Notes: generated from the letters alone by a model not told the origin. DNA of 64,000 bases from an uncultured Porphyromonadaceae bacterium (GCA_947575235.1 CANPMT010000007.1:1-64000), one strand, 5' to 3'; counted from the stretch's first letter, positions 19,328-29,929 are shown. A program made the numbers and translations.

Positions 19328-19810
19328 TTAACGTGTGGCGGTGAAAGCTTTCCCCTTGAACATGAATATCGGGAGAGTGGCGGCTATGACCATGGCGAAA
19401 ATGATGGCCACGCATATGAGTCCGTTCTCGGCAAACTGGTAGAAATAGAAATTGAATTTCTCCTGCGAGCTTCCCAACAGACACATCACGAGGCCACCAA
19501 ACGAGCGGTAGGCATACATGCCCGGAATCATCGGCAGTAGCGACGGGAAGAGGTAAGCCTCGGCGGGAGTCTTGGCCAGCGGGGAGGCGAAGACAGCCAG
19601 AACGCCTATCACGAAAGATGCCGTGAAAGTGGCTATTATGATATGCATGTCAAGAAGGTCCTTATTCATGAGGATGAAGCGTGTGGAGTGGCCGATGGCG
19701 GCGATAAGTCCGCACCAGAGATAGGCGCGTCGGGGAATCCGGCTGATGGAGCCGAAGCCTATGGCAGCCATAGCCGCGAAGAGAGCGTCTTTTAATACTT
19801 CGAATAGCAT
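19328..19810 (-). CDS. Threonine/serine exporter family, small (ThrE_2-like) subunit
   Basis: MLFEVLKDALFAAMAAIGFG..FPSLLPMIPGMYAYRSF; multiple TM helices; paired with the large subunit. Confidence 0.8.
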   Translation of the reverse strand: MLFEVLKDALFAAMAAIGFGSISRIPRRAYLWCGLIAAIGHSTRFILMNKDLLDMHIIIATFTASFVIGVLAVFASPLAKTPAEAYLFPSLLPMIPGMYAYRSFGGLVMCLLGSSQEKFNFYFYQFAENGLICVAIIFAMVIAATLPIFMFKGKAFTATR

Positions 19811-19839
19811 TGCGGGTGGGGGAGTAGGGGGATAAATGG

Positions 19840-20670
19840 TCAGAACATGCCCACCTTCATCAGTTTCATACCTAAGCAGAGACCACCGGAGAGACAAGCG
19901 GTAAGCACAGTGGCGTCGGTGAAACGGCTGAATGAGCAGATATAGTGGTGGTAGAGGAGGTCGCTGAAAGAGTTCAGGAACGGTATTCCCGGCACGAGAT
20001 AGAGCACGCTTGTGCCTACGGCTATGGCCGGGGTGGTGCTGGTGGGGAATAGATAGTCGGTGGCTCCGATCACAGATGATACGAATGCGCATATGAAGAA
20101 CACCACACGGGTGTCGACATGGCGACGCACCAGCATCTGCTTTAGGTTGAATCCGGCCGCAGTGGCGATAAAGACGATAGCCATGGCCACGGGGTCACCC
20201 CCGAATATGCCGCAGAACGAGGCGTTGGCCAGCGAGGCCAGAAGGAGTGTCAGCCAGGGTTTCTCGGAGTCGGAGCTTGCGATGGCGTCATAGCGGGCGC
20301 GTGCCGTGTGCAGGGAGAGCCCCTCATCCTTGACCTGCCAGCTGAGCTGGCTGAGACGGGTGTTGAGGCTGAAACTGATGGGGGCCGATTTGACAGATGA
20401 TATCGATGTGAACCGGTCGTCATCCTCCTCATCCCATACGGTCATATGTATATGGCGCGGCATGATTGTGAGTTCCACCTTCTTGCCGAATGCCTTTGCC
20501 ATACGGTTGATGTTCTTCTCCAGACGTATGCAGGTGGCGCCGCACCCCAGCAACGTTACGGAATATTCAGCCAGGAAGAGACAGACCTCCTTGGATGAAA
20601 GGCGTGACGTAGACTTCAGATATGGATTTGGCTCATGCAGCTCGATCCTCTCAATTGATGTTTGAGTCAT
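19840..20670 (-). CDS. Threonine/serine exporter family, large (DUF1212/ThrE-like) subunit
   Basis: YSVTLLGCGATCIRLEKNINRMAKAFGKKVELTIMPRHI; VLYLVPGIPFLNSFSDLL. Confidence 0.85.
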   Translation of the reverse strand: MTQTSIERIELHEPNPYLKSTSRLSSKEVCLFLAEYSVTLLGCGATCIRLEKNINRMAKAFGKKVELTIMPRHIHMTVWDEEDDDRFTSISSVKSAPISFSLNTRLSQLSWQVKDEGLSLHTARARYDAIASSDSEKPWLTLLLASLANASFCGIFGGDPVAMAIVFIATAAGFNLKQMLVRRHVDTRVVFFICAFVSSVIGATDYLFPTSTTPAIAVGTSVLYLVPGIPFLNSFSDLLYHHYICSFSRFTDATVLTACLSGGLCLGMKLMKVGMF

Positions 20671-20884
20671 AGAGATCATTGAAAGATGACTCGAAGTTAT
20701 CGCCCGGTATAAAGAATTCCTCATCCTCCTTGCCGAGTTCCACAAGGCGGAATCTGCGGGGAGATTTAGCGGCATTCATTTCAGAATGTGTGTTGGAAGA
20801 TGAAATTTCGCTTATCACTCTTACGATAATAAGGAGTGAGAGGATGACGGCAACTGCGAGCCAGATGATTAAAGAGGTTGTCAT
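20651..20884 (-). CDS. Small single-TM protein, 77 aa, overlapping the ThrE-like start
   Basis: MTTSLIIWLAVAVILSLLIIVRV TM helix; 20-nt overlap with the next gene. Confidence 0.5.
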   Translation of the reverse strand: MTTSLIIWLAVAVILSLLIIVRVISEISSSNTHSEMNAAKSPRRFRLVELGKEDEEFFIPGDNFESSFNDLYDSNIN

Positions 20885-20956
20885 AACTTTACATTTTTTA
20901 AATTCGATGCAAAGTTAACAACCGGCTTAGGGAAAAGATGAGGCTTTTCGATAGAT

Positions 20957-20998
20957 TATATCAATAGCGGCATTCAGAGTGATGCCGCTATTGATATA
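20957..20998 (-). terminator. 17-bp perfect hairpin downstream of purT
   Basis: TATATCAATAGCGGCAT-tcagagtg-ATGCCGCTATTGATATA. Confidence 0.65.
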
Positions 20999-21004
20999 GT
21001 ATGG

Positions 21005-22189
21005 TCAGTCGAGTGAGACTTTGAGTTTGTCATAAGCGCGCGAAGCCTTCTCGCGGGCCTCCTCGACAGTGTCGGCCGTGGCGAGAATCACACCCATGCG
21101 GCGGTGACCGTGCACTTCAGGTTTGCCGAATATCCGGAGCTGCGTACCCGGTTCGGCGAGCACCTCCTCAAGATTGTCAAACTCAACACAATCCGTGTCG
21201 CCCTCCACCACGATGGCGCGCGATGCCGAGGGTGCGTAGAATCTGATTGAGGGTACGGGGAGTCCGAGCAGCGCGCGTGCATGCAGGGCGAACTCAGAGA
21301 GGTCCTGCGAGATCATTGTCACCATGCCGGTGTCATGCGGGCGCGGCGACACCTCGCTGAAGATAACCTTGTCACCCTTGATGAAGAGCTCCACGCCGAA
21401 TATTCCGTATCCGCCCAAGGCATCGGTGACTTTACGGGCAATCTCTTTGGCAGATTCGATAGCAGCGTTCGACATTGGCTGTGGCTGCCATGAATAACGG
21501 TAGTCGCCGTTGACCTGGATGTGGCCCACAGGTTCGCAGAAAGTGGTGCCCGACACGCTTCTTACTGTGAGGAGTGTGATTTCATAATCGAAATCCACGA
21601 AACCCTCCACGATTACACGTCCGGCACCTGCGCGGCCACCCTCCTGGGCCTCTTTCCAGGCAGCCTCGATATCCTCGCGGCGGCGGATTGTGCTCTGTCC
21701 GTGGCCCGATGAGCTCATTACAGGTTTCACAACGCAAGGGAGTCCGATAGTGTCGATGGCCTGTTCGAATTCCTCGCGGGTAGAAGCAAACATATACGGA
21801 GAGGTAGTGATGCCCAGTTCCTCGGCTGCGAGGCGTCGGATACCCTCACGGTTCATGGTGAGCCAAGCGGCGCGAGCGGTGGGGGTTACGTTGAAACCCT
21901 CCTTCTCAAGCTCAACGAGAGTGGGGGTGGCGATAGCCTCGATTTCAGGTATGATATGGTCAGGGCGTTCGAGTTCCACGATTCTGCGCAGTTCGTCGCC
22001 GTCGAGCATATTGAACACATGAGAGCGGTGGGCCACCTGCATAGCCGGTGCGCCGGGATACTTGTCGCATGCCACGACCTCCACGCCGAGGCGCTGCAGC
22101 TCAAGAGCCACCTCCTTACCGAGTTCGCCGCTTCCGAGCAGAAGGGCCTTCCGCCCCTTGGGGGTCATCACACTTCCTATTTTAGCCAT
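21005..22189 (-). CDS. purT: Formate-dependent phosphoribosylglycinamide formyltransferase (GAR transformylase 2)
   Basis: 394 aa ATP-grasp; [47 protein letters not shown]. Confidence 0.97.
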   Translation of the reverse strand: MAKIGSVMTPKGRKALLLGSGELGKEVALELQRLGVEVVACDKYPGAPAMQVAHRSHVFNMLDGDELRRIVELERPDHIIPEIEAIATPTLVELEKEGFNVTPTARAAWLTMNREGIRRLAAEELGITTSPYMFASTREEFEQAIDTIGLPCVVKPVMSSSGHGQSTIRRREDIEAAWKEAQEGGRAGAGRVIVEGFVDFDYEITLLTVRSVSGTTFCEPVGHIQVNGDYRYSWQPQPMSNAAIESAKEIARKVTDALGGYGIFGVELFIKGDKVIFSEVSPRPHDTGMVTMISQDLSEFALHARALLGLPVPSIRFYAPSASRAIVVEGDTDCVEFDNLEEVLAEPGTQLRIFGKPEVHGHRRMGVILATADTVEEAREKASRAYDKLKVSLD

Positions 22190-22223
22190 AGTGGATAAGT
22201 TATTATGGAATATTTAAATGAAT

Positions 22224-22259
22224 AGAGTGTGCAAAATTACAAAAAATTCCGCACACTCT
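22224..22259 (-). terminator. Possible terminator between gltD and purT
   Basis: AGAGTGTGC..GCACACTCT with AT-rich loop. Confidence 0.4.
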
Positions 22260-22286
22260 TTACACACTCCTCTGAAGAAGTTATGG

Positions 22287-23597
22287 TCAGCCTATTATAT
22301 CCATAAGGCGGACGGCATCTATATACTGGGCTATCCCCTCGGCCACAAGCTGGGCGTCGCGCATGGCATGCACCACGGTGGCAGGCTGGTTTGCCACGTC
22401 GCCACCGGCGAACACCCCTTTGCGGGTGGTCATTCCGTAGGGGGTGTCGCGGGTAAGCACATATCCCTTGTCATCAACGTCGATACCCTCGGTAGTGGAT
22501 ACGATACGCGAGGCCGGGGCGCTTCCCACGGCCAGCACGAGCCAGTCGGCCTGCAGCGAGAGCTTCTCGCCGTCGCAATCCACCTCAATTGAGGAGAGAC
22601 GGCCATTGTCGGCGCCATGCACACGTGTCACTGAAGACTTCCACATGAATTTCACACCCTCGGCCACCGCCTCGTCATACTCAGCCCGCAGGGCCTTCAT
22701 CTCATTTATGGTGCGGTGATATATCACCGTCACCTCGGCTGCACCCATACGCACGGCGGTGCGTGCGGCATCCATCGCCGTATTGCCGCAGCCTATCACA
22801 AACACCTTGTCACCCTCGTTGATAAGCACCTCGTTGCGGTTGAGGTAGCCGCTGTTGAAGAGGCTGACGCGGCGCAGGAACCATATGGCCTGGCGCACGC
22901 CATGATGATTTATGCCCGGGATATCCAGTTTCTTGGGACGCCCTGTGCCGGTGCCCATGAATATGGCGTCGAATCCCTGCGCGAAGAGGTCGTCTACGGT
23001 GAAATGTTCGCCGATAGTGGTGTTGAGATGGAACGGCACACCGAGGTTCTCGATTTTCTGGATCTCATGGCGCACCACCTCCTTGGGTAGGCGGTATTCC
23101 GGTATGCCGAACATCAGCACGCCACCCGGCTCAGGCTCCATCTCGAAAATCTCGACATAGAATCCCTTTCGCGATAAGTCGCCCGCGATGGTGAGTCCTG
23201 CGGGTCCGCTTCCGATTACGGCCACGCGTCCGCGGTTCTTCTCCGGAATATTCTCATGCGAGAGGTTGGCCTCGGAGTCGAAGTCGGAGACGAAACTTTC
23301 AAGTTTGCCGATATGGATAGGGTCGTTCTTCTTATTCAGCACACAGTTACCCTCGCACTGTCGTTCATGGGCGCACACGCGTCCGCACACAGCCGGGAGA
23401 TTGCTTTTGCGGTGAATGATTTTCATGGCATTTCCGAAATTACCCTTGGCGAGTTCGGAAATCCATTCCGGTATGTCATTGCTTACAGGGCATCCTCTCT
23501 GGCAGAGCGGCACCTTGCAGTTAAGACAGCGCTGCGCCTCCCGGATAGCTTCCGGGAGGGTGTATCTTTCAGATACTTCCTTAAAATCATTAGGCAT
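22287..23597 (-). CDS. gltD: Glutamate synthase small subunit / NAD(P)-dependent oxidoreductase
   Basis: 436 aa; CLNCKVPLCQRGCPVSNDIPEWI, VCGRVCAHERQCEGNCV, AVIGSGPAGLTIAGDL. Confidence 0.93.
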   Translation of the reverse strand: MPNDFKEVSERYTLPEAIREAQRCLNCKVPLCQRGCPVSNDIPEWISELAKGNFGNAMKIIHRKSNLPAVCGRVCAHERQCEGNCVLNKKNDPIHIGKLESFVSDFDSEANLSHENIPEKNRGRVAVIGSGPAGLTIAGDLSRKGFYVEIFEMEPEPGGVLMFGIPEYRLPKEVVRHEIQKIENLGVPFHLNTTIGEHFTVDDLFAQGFDAIFMGTGTGRPKKLDIPGINHHGVRQAIWFLRRVSLFNSGYLNRNEVLINEGDKVFVIGCGNTAMDAARTAVRMGAAEVTVIYHRTINEMKALRAEYDEAVAEGVKFMWKSSVTRVHGADNGRLSSIEVDCDGEKLSLQADWLVLAVGSAPASRIVSTTEGIDVDDKGYVLTRDTPYGMTTRKGVFAGGDVANQPATVVHAMRDAQLVAEGIAQYIDAVRLMDIIG

Positions 23598-23696
23598 AGG
23601 TTATTTCTATAAATGTTTCAACTTACAAAATTACAACAATAATAATGAATAATACGAATGAATATATTTGAATACACAAAAATATAAGGTTCGGTT

Positions 23697-23742
23697 CACT
23701 AAGAAACTGTCTAAAATTTATTTTAAACAGTTTCTTAGAGTG
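23697..23742. repeat. AT-rich imperfect inverted repeat (possible terminator)
   Basis: CTAAGAAACTGTCTAAAA-tttat-TTTTAAACAGTTTCTTAG. Confidence 0.7.
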
Positions 23743-23893
23743 GATGGCCGGTGAGGGGTGTGGGCTTTACATCTTGACGGCTATCTCAGGTAAATAATTT
23801 CATGAGAGAGTGAGGTGTGTGGTGTCATTTAAGAAAATAATTGTTAATTTTAATGATTGTAATGAGAGAAATATTGGATAACGTGGTTGAAAG

Positions 23894-23924
23894 TTTGATT
23901 TTATAAAAAGAAATGTTAACTTTG
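23894..23924 (+). promoter_or_regulatory. Promoter of the 23970 gene
   Basis: TTTG (23894-23897), 19 bp, TAACTTTG (23917-23924). Confidence 0.7.
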
Positions 23925-23969
23925 CGTCATTATCACTGAAGTTATTTAATTCAAACAAACTAATATCGT

Positions 23970-26900
23970 ATGAGAAAATTCTACAACTCATTGTTGATGG
24001 CGACAATGGTCATGGTTCCGTTGTCGGCTCAGGCTGCTCCACCGGGAGCAGGGAGGCCGTCAGGTTTCAGCCTTGAAAAATTCAGATACAAGGCAAAAAG
24101 TCCCGCCTCACGTATGAAAGTTTCTCCCTCTGTTACGCTTCCGGGCTCAGATTCGTTCGAGTATATCGACGCTCCGGATGGGAGCACATGGTTCTACACC
24201 GTGAAGTATGAATATGAACAGAGAGAGGCTGAGAGTTACACCTATGAGGCACTGGCCTCCTATAGGTTTGATATCTATGATTCCGACCTTCAGTATTACG
24301 GGTCGGTGAGCGACAAGGTGCATCTGCGCGAAGGTGAGATAAAGGCAGTTGACGTCAGCCTCGTGCCTCAGCTCACAAAGAAGTTTTTCAACTTTGACGA
24401 CAAATATGAGGTGATGGTGGCCTATGCCTGCAACACACCCAACTATGTCAACAACTACCGCACACTTGTCTATTCGCTCGGAGGCGCTCAGGATGAAGAG
24501 GGCAACGACAAGGTAGTTCTGGAGATGGATGGTCTGCTGAGTGATGTGCTCAACGCCTCCAGGGATGTATGGTCGGAAGAGTTCTACATGACTTTCGCCT
24601 ATGAATATCAGGTGGAGCCTGTGGATGACACATTACAGGCCATACGCGATTCGTATATGTCGAAAATCGAGGTCTACTCAAAGGCTTCCTATGGCTCCGA
24701 CGGTCCGAAGCTTGTGCTTGAGAAAGACCTCTCCCTGTCGCGTTATCAGGGCGACCAGCAGTATGTGGCGCCCGTTATGTCGCTATTCAGCGACAGCACT
24801 CCCTATTATGTGATATGCGAATATGAGAAGCCATTCGTCCAGGTTGAGGAGCCGGAGATATCTGATGACTTCAGCTTCAATATCGTGGAGACCCAGACAG
24901 AGGATAACAATCTCATTGTATCCATCTACAAACTGGGTCAGTCTGTGGTGACCGACCCTGTGCAGGTGACATCCATACCGGTTGTCAAGGATACTGACCC
25001 TGACGTCTATTTCTCATATTACAGTGTGGGCGCGCTCGGCTACCGCGATGATGTGGTGTTTGCCAAGGATGGCACCGCTTCATTCGTCGTCACCAAGTGG
25101 AACTACCTCATATCAGACGATGATAACTACGCCAACTATTATTACAAATATGACAGCCGTGGCGAACGTGAGTTCACCATCTTCGAACTTGCAGATTCCT
25201 CACTTGCAATGACCGACGTTGAGGGATTCGCTCCGCAATATATGTTTGTGAAGGCACAGGGTGGCGATTATGATTTCTGTTTCGTGAACATGACCAACGG
25301 CGAGATCGAGAGCCAATTCAATTATCAGATAGATGAGAACGGTAAGAAACAGGCGCTCCTTGCCAACCTCGACCGTGTGGCATACGGCGATTCATACTGC
25401 TATGTGGCCGAAATGCGCACTCCCGGTCTGGATGCCGACGGCAACGACATAATGCGTATAGCCTGGATCAATCCCGACGGCACCCTCAATCATGTGGATG
25501 AGGTGAACATGGGCACACGTGTGCAGCTTGCCCAGTGCTATATCGATGCCGGAGTTCTCTCCCCCTACCTTTTCAATACGGATGATGCCTACGAGTATAT
25601 GGTGCTTGTGAAACGCACCATCTCCGGCTCACGTGCGCAGGAGGAATTGCTGGTGGCGCAGCCTAAGAATACGCTGAATCCCGACGGCTACACCCTGCTG
25701 CAGTTAGGTCCGGATGCCGAGAAAGGTAGCATCGGGATGATTATGCCGCTCAATCTTGACAGCGACCCACGTCTGTTGGTAGTGTACAGAGGTGATAGTT
25801 ACACACAGGATTTCTATACACTTCCGCTTGAGAGTTTCAAAGGTGGCGACGGCACTCAGGAGAATCCTTATCAGATAGCCAATATCGGAGATTTCCGTGA
25901 GATACGCCGTAACCTCAACGGTTATTACACCGTGGTGAGCGACATTGACGCGTCGGCACTGGAACTTGCCTCTATCGGCAGCTCCACCAAACCCTTCACA
26001 GGGCATATAGATGGCGGTGGCCATACCATCAGCAATCTGAAAGTCAACGACGCCAAGGGTGGCGCGATCTTCGCCACAGTCTCGAATGCGTCGATAAGCA
26101 ATCTCAATTTCCTGAATGCCGAGGTTGTGATGAAGGCAGAGACATCGAATGCGCTCATAGCCCGTTCATTCATGAACTCCATCCTCGACAATGTTCATGT
26201 ACGCGGCCTTCTGGCAGAGGCAGATAGGGAGGATGACACAAAATTCGGAGGTCTTGTAGGAGAGATGGCCATAGGGTCGGTTATCAAAGACTGTTCGGTA
26301 AGCAACGCCCGTATCTCTGTGCCCGGAAGCAGCTCATTCTACGCGGTAGGTGGTCTGGCGGCTGTAGGGAAGACCGGTTCATCAATCGTGTCAAGTTCAT
26401 TCATCGGCAGCATAGAGGCCGGTGAGAATCTTGGCGGCATAATAGGAGAGGCCGACAAAGATGGCGTGTTCACAGATTGTCATGTCGATGCCGACCTCAA
26501 GGCGGCTAATACAGTGGGTGGAATCATCGGCACCAGCGCCCGTGCCACTGTGCGCAACTGCTATGTGGAGGGCACTGTGGAGGTGACTTCCAAGGCCCGC
26601 AAGGGTGGCTACAAGGCTGGTGGTATCGTAGGTTCACTTGCCACTTACTATGGCGAACAGCAGGAGGGTGCGCGTCAGCGCGCGGCAGCCTCTCCGGTAA
26701 TCATTGAGGGTAACTTTGTCAACCTCGAGAAGATGACCGCTCCCGACGATGCGGCGGCACTTGGAGTGATGGAGAACAGCATACACCGTATAGCCGGCTA
26801 TACCTCCTACAACAATGCCGAGATTGACTGGGAGAACACAGAAGACTTCGAGAATCCTGTCTACCTCCCTGTAATTCCGGAGACAGGTCTTGCCAACAAT

Positions 26901-27602
26901 CATGCCATAGCATCGCTTGCCATTCCCGGAGAGGATTATGAGCGTATTCCGGAATCGGTTGACGGAGGTATGGTGACAGACGACGAGCTTAATGCGGAGT
27001 TCTTCGCAGGTCTGGGATTCCGTTACGGCGAGGATAGCGCCAATCCATGGAGAGAGGTTCCGGAGACCGATCCCTCGCTCCATCATGAGCAGGGCGCCCT
27101 CTTCCTTTTGCCTGAGATTACGGCAGTCGAGGGTCAGCAGTTCAACGCCGACCTTCTTGTGATCTCACGTTCAGAAGTAGCCGTTGATGAGGTAGCCGAC
27201 AGTTTCTTCTGCGATTCAGATAATGAGTCGGTAGCCTATATGAACGGAGAGATGGCATATGAGTCAAATCTTCTCACATTAGGTTTCGATGCAGTCAAGG
27301 AGGGTGAGGCCAATATCACGGCCAACGTACTTGGCAATGAGGCCCGATTCAGAGTGAATGTAATCAAGGATGACTCAGGTGTGAAGGGTGTTGAGGATGC
27401 CGCCGGGCAGATGAGGATAGCATATGACGGCTCATCACTGGTGTGCCCCGGCGCGGATCTGACACTCTATTCAATCAATGGTGTGAAGGTGGCAGACGGC
27501 AACGGAGAGGTGAGGGTGAGCTCACTTCAGAAAGGTGTCTACACCGCAGTGGCGGTAAGCGCTGATGGCAACCGCGCCACACTGACTATAATAATCAGAT
27601 AA
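23970..27602 (+). CDS. Large secreted protein with GLUG-like repeats and C-terminal sorting-type tail
   Basis: signal peptide; FGGLVGEMAIGSVIKDCSVSNA, VGGLAAVGKTGSSIVSSSFIGS, LGGIIGEADKDGVFTDCHVDA, VGGIIGTSARATVRNCYVEG repeats; C-terminal LTLYSINGVKVA..KGVYTAVAV. Confidence 0.75.
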   Translation: MRKFYNSLLMATMVMVPLSAQAAPPGAGRPSGFSLEKFRYKAKSPASRMKVSPSVTLPGSDSFEYIDAPDGSTWFYTVKYEYEQREAESYTYEALASYRFDIYDSDLQYYGSVSDKVHLREGEIKAVDVSLVPQLTKKFFNFDDKYEVMVAYACNTPNYVNNYRTLVYSLGGAQDEEGNDKVVLEMDGLLSDVLNASRDVWSEEFYMTFAYEYQVEPVDDTLQAIRDSYMSKIEVYSKASYGSDGPKLVLEKDLSLSRYQGDQQYVAPVMSLFSDSTPYYVICEYEKPFVQVEEPEISDDFSFNIVETQTEDNNLIVSIYKLGQSVVTDPVQVTSIPVVKDTDPDVYFSYYSVGALGYRDDVVFAKDGTASFVVTKWNYLISDDDNYANYYYKYDSRGEREFTIFELADSSLAMTDVEGFAPQYMFVKAQGGDYDFCFVNMTNGEIESQFNYQIDENGKKQALLANLDRVAYGDSYCYVAEMRTPGLDADGNDIMRIAWINPDGTLNHVDEVNMGTRVQLAQCYIDAGVLSPYLFNTDDAYEYMVLVKRTISGSRAQEELLVAQPKNTLNPDGYTLLQLGPDAEKGSIGMIMPLNLDSDPRLLVVYRGDSYTQDFYTLPLESFKGGDGTQENPYQIANIGDFREIRRNLNGYYTVVSDIDASALELASIGSSTKPFTGHIDGGGHTISNLKVNDAKGGAIFATVSNASISNLNFLNAEVVMKAETSNALIARSFMNSILDNVHVRGLLAEADREDDTKFGGLVGEMAIGSVIKDCSVSNARISVPGSSSFYAVGGLAAVGKTGSSIVSSSFIGSIEAGENLGGIIGEADKDGVFTDCHVDADLKAANTVGGIIGTSARATVRNCYVEGTVEVTSKARKGGYKAGGIVGSLATYYGEQQEGARQRAAASPVIIEGNFVNLEKMTAPDDAAALGVMENSIHRIAGYTSYNNAEIDWENTEDFENPVYLPVIPETGLANNHAIASLAIPGEDYERIPESVDGGMVTDDELNAEFFAGLGFRYGEDSANPWREVPETDPSLHHEQGALFLLPEITAVEGQQFNADLLVISRSEVAVDEVADSFFCDSDNESVAYMNGEMAYESNLLTLGFDAVKEGEANITANVLGNEARFRVNVIKDDSGVKGVEDAAGQMRIAYDGSSLVCPGADLTLYSINGVKVADGNGEVRVSSLQKGVYTAVAVSADGNRATLTIIIR

Positions 27603-27628
27603 CCTATACTAACTAAAACCAACTGACT

Positions 27629-29929
27629 ATGACCAGACATCTATTACTGACCATAGCTATCGCAGCCGCAGGCTCGTTGCTTCAGGAAGCCGACGCCCAG
27701 TATCTGCAGGTCAACGGCATGACACCCTCACCGGGTGCCACTGTCAAGAGCCTCTCGACAGTGAAAATCGAATTCGGTCTCAACACCGGCGAGGGTATGG
27801 CAATGCCCATTGTCGATGATTTCTCCGGCATAACCCTCACAAGTGGTGACGGGGCCGCGGTGAGCGCCACAGAGGTGACCTCCGATGTCGACAACTGGCC
27901 CATCAACACTGTCATCATCAATTTCCCGGCAGTGACGGCTCCCGGCACATACACACTCTCGGTTCCGGCCGATGTGTTCGCCGAGTGTGTATGGAGCGAC
28001 GAGGCCGACAACTTCCTGCCCCTTGAGGAACTCACCAATAGTCCGATTTCAGCGGTATATACGGTAAGCGCGGATGCCGCCTCGGTGTTCGACAACTATA
28101 TACTGACACCGGCCGCCGGTTCGAAAGTGGCCCGTATATCGGAGATAGGGTTGAGCTTCCCTGATGCTCCCTATTCTATAGAGCGTAACGACGAACTGGA
28201 GGTGACCATCAGCAACGGCACCACCACATATCCCGGCACAGTGGGAGGCTGGGGTAACGAGAATATCACAATCTTCTTCGAGGAGGGTTATGACGAGGTC
28301 GTGATCAGTGAAGAGGGTATGTGGAAACTGTGTGTTCCCCAGGGTCTCTTCAGTGCCGACGGTGAGGAGAGCCCCGCAATCGAGGCTGAATATGAGGTCA
28401 CGACCAACGTGGATTTCCCCGTTACCTTTGAACCGGCCAACGGCTCGACACAGGAATTGCCCGACGGTCATGCCGTCAATGTCAATTTCATGTTTGACAC
28501 AGCTTCAGAGGTTGACCTCTCACCTTATTATGATGATGCCTTTATCCGTGTGAGCTACAACGGGCAGCCCATAGCCAAGGTGAGCAACGCTCTCAATGAT
28601 TACGGGTGGCAGGCGGTCGACAACTGGGGTGACCCGCTCTACACCGTGCGTCTTAACAAGGATATCTTCACCACGAACGGCGAACTTCTGATAGAGGCCG
28701 ACAAGGGAGCGTTCACAGTCGACGGACTCCCCTCACCAGAGATCACCTACACTCTGAAATTCGGTGAGAACAGGACTTTCGACTACATCCTCACCCCCGA
28801 GGCCGGAGCTTACGACGAACTTCAGTCGTTCTCACTCACATTCCTGGAGTCAAATACAATCGAGTTGGTTGAAGGATCGTATATCGTACTTACAGGAGAG
28901 AGGGTTTATCAGCAGTATAAAGTTGACATTCTCCAGCCCGATTGTTACTGTCCCGAATCAGCTTGGATTACTTTTGATCCGGCTCCATACGTGGCAGGAG
29001 ATTACCGTCTCATCATCGAGGAGGGAGCGTTCATCATAGACGGCACCTATCTGAGTCCGGCCATCACGGTTGACTACACGCTCAACCGTGTCACCGAGAT
29101 TGACATGAGCTGCAATCCTTCGCCCGAGGGAGAGAAAGTGATAGCCGAGGATTACGGCACATATGTGGCCTTTGTATTTGCCGAGGATGAGAAGGTTGTG
29201 CCGCAGGGTGGTTTCGCCGATAAGATTTCGGTTGAATTTGACGGAGTGACTTTGACCCGCGACACCGACTATGCTATCGAGGTAGGTGGAGAGGATGCCT
29301 TCAAGGTGCTTGTCAACATCGAGGGTAACAGTCCCTACGTAGGTAAGGAGGGTGAGCTGAAAGTCACCATCGGAGCCGGCGCGTTCACAATCGGCGGAGA
29401 GGAATTCGAGGGCACAAGCCACACATGGCAGGTGGTACGTCCCAAGACCTACGGGTTTGTACTTGATCCGGAAGCGGGAGCCACTGTCAAGAGTCTGGAG
29501 ACAATTACAGTAAGTTTCCCTGCGGCCGAGACAGCCACACTTTTCCGCAACAACTACATAACGTTGCGTGCGGCCGACTATTCAGGCTACTTCCAGAATC
29601 CGGCCTCTGCCGAGGCTATCGAAGGGTTGGGTTGTCCGGCCTACAAGCTGACATTCGATCCGGCTCCCGATAAGGATGGTGATTATGTGCTTTCGTTCAA
29701 CTACTACGCGTTCCAGTTTGACGGTGTTCAGAATTCGGAGAATTATGACGTTACCTACACACTCGACACCCTCAACAGTGTTGACGAGATAAAGGGAGCG
29801 GCTGAGAATGTGACGGTTTACTCGGTAGATGGGCGCAAGGTGCTCGACAACGCGGCTCCGGAAGCGCTGGAGCAGCTCAGCGACGGCCTCTACATAGTGA
29901 ACGGAAAGAAAGTCCTGGTGAGGAAGTAA
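27629..29929 (+). CDS. Secreted protein made of about six tandem Ig-like/beta-sandwich modules with sorting-type tail
   Basis: repeated [TDS]P.{2}G..V..L..[IV]...F motif; C-terminal TVYSVDGRKV..LSDGLYIVNGKKVLVRK. Confidence 0.75.
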   Translation: MTRHLLLTIAIAAAGSLLQEADAQYLQVNGMTPSPGATVKSLSTVKIEFGLNTGEGMAMPIVDDFSGITLTSGDGAAVSATEVTSDVDNWPINTVIINFPAVTAPGTYTLSVPADVFAECVWSDEADNFLPLEELTNSPISAVYTVSADAASVFDNYILTPAAGSKVARISEIGLSFPDAPYSIERNDELEVTISNGTTTYPGTVGGWGNENITIFFEEGYDEVVISEEGMWKLCVPQGLFSADGEESPAIEAEYEVTTNVDFPVTFEPANGSTQELPDGHAVNVNFMFDTASEVDLSPYYDDAFIRVSYNGQPIAKVSNALNDYGWQAVDNWGDPLYTVRLNKDIFTTNGELLIEADKGAFTVDGLPSPEITYTLKFGENRTFDYILTPEAGAYDELQSFSLTFLESNTIELVEGSYIVLTGERVYQQYKVDILQPDCYCPESAWITFDPAPYVAGDYRLIIEEGAFIIDGTYLSPAITVDYTLNRVTEIDMSCNPSPEGEKVIAEDYGTYVAFVFAEDEKVVPQGGFADKISVEFDGVTLTRDTDYAIEVGGEDAFKVLVNIEGNSPYVGKEGELKVTIGAGAFTIGGEEFEGTSHTWQVVRPKTYGFVLDPEAGATVKSLETITVSFPAAETATLFRNNYITLRAADYSGYFQNPASAEAIEGLGCPAYKLTFDPAPDKDGDYVLSFNYYAFQFDGVQNSENYDVTYTLDTLNSVDEIKGAAENVTVYSVDGRKVLDNAAPEALEQLSDGLYIVNGKKVLVRK

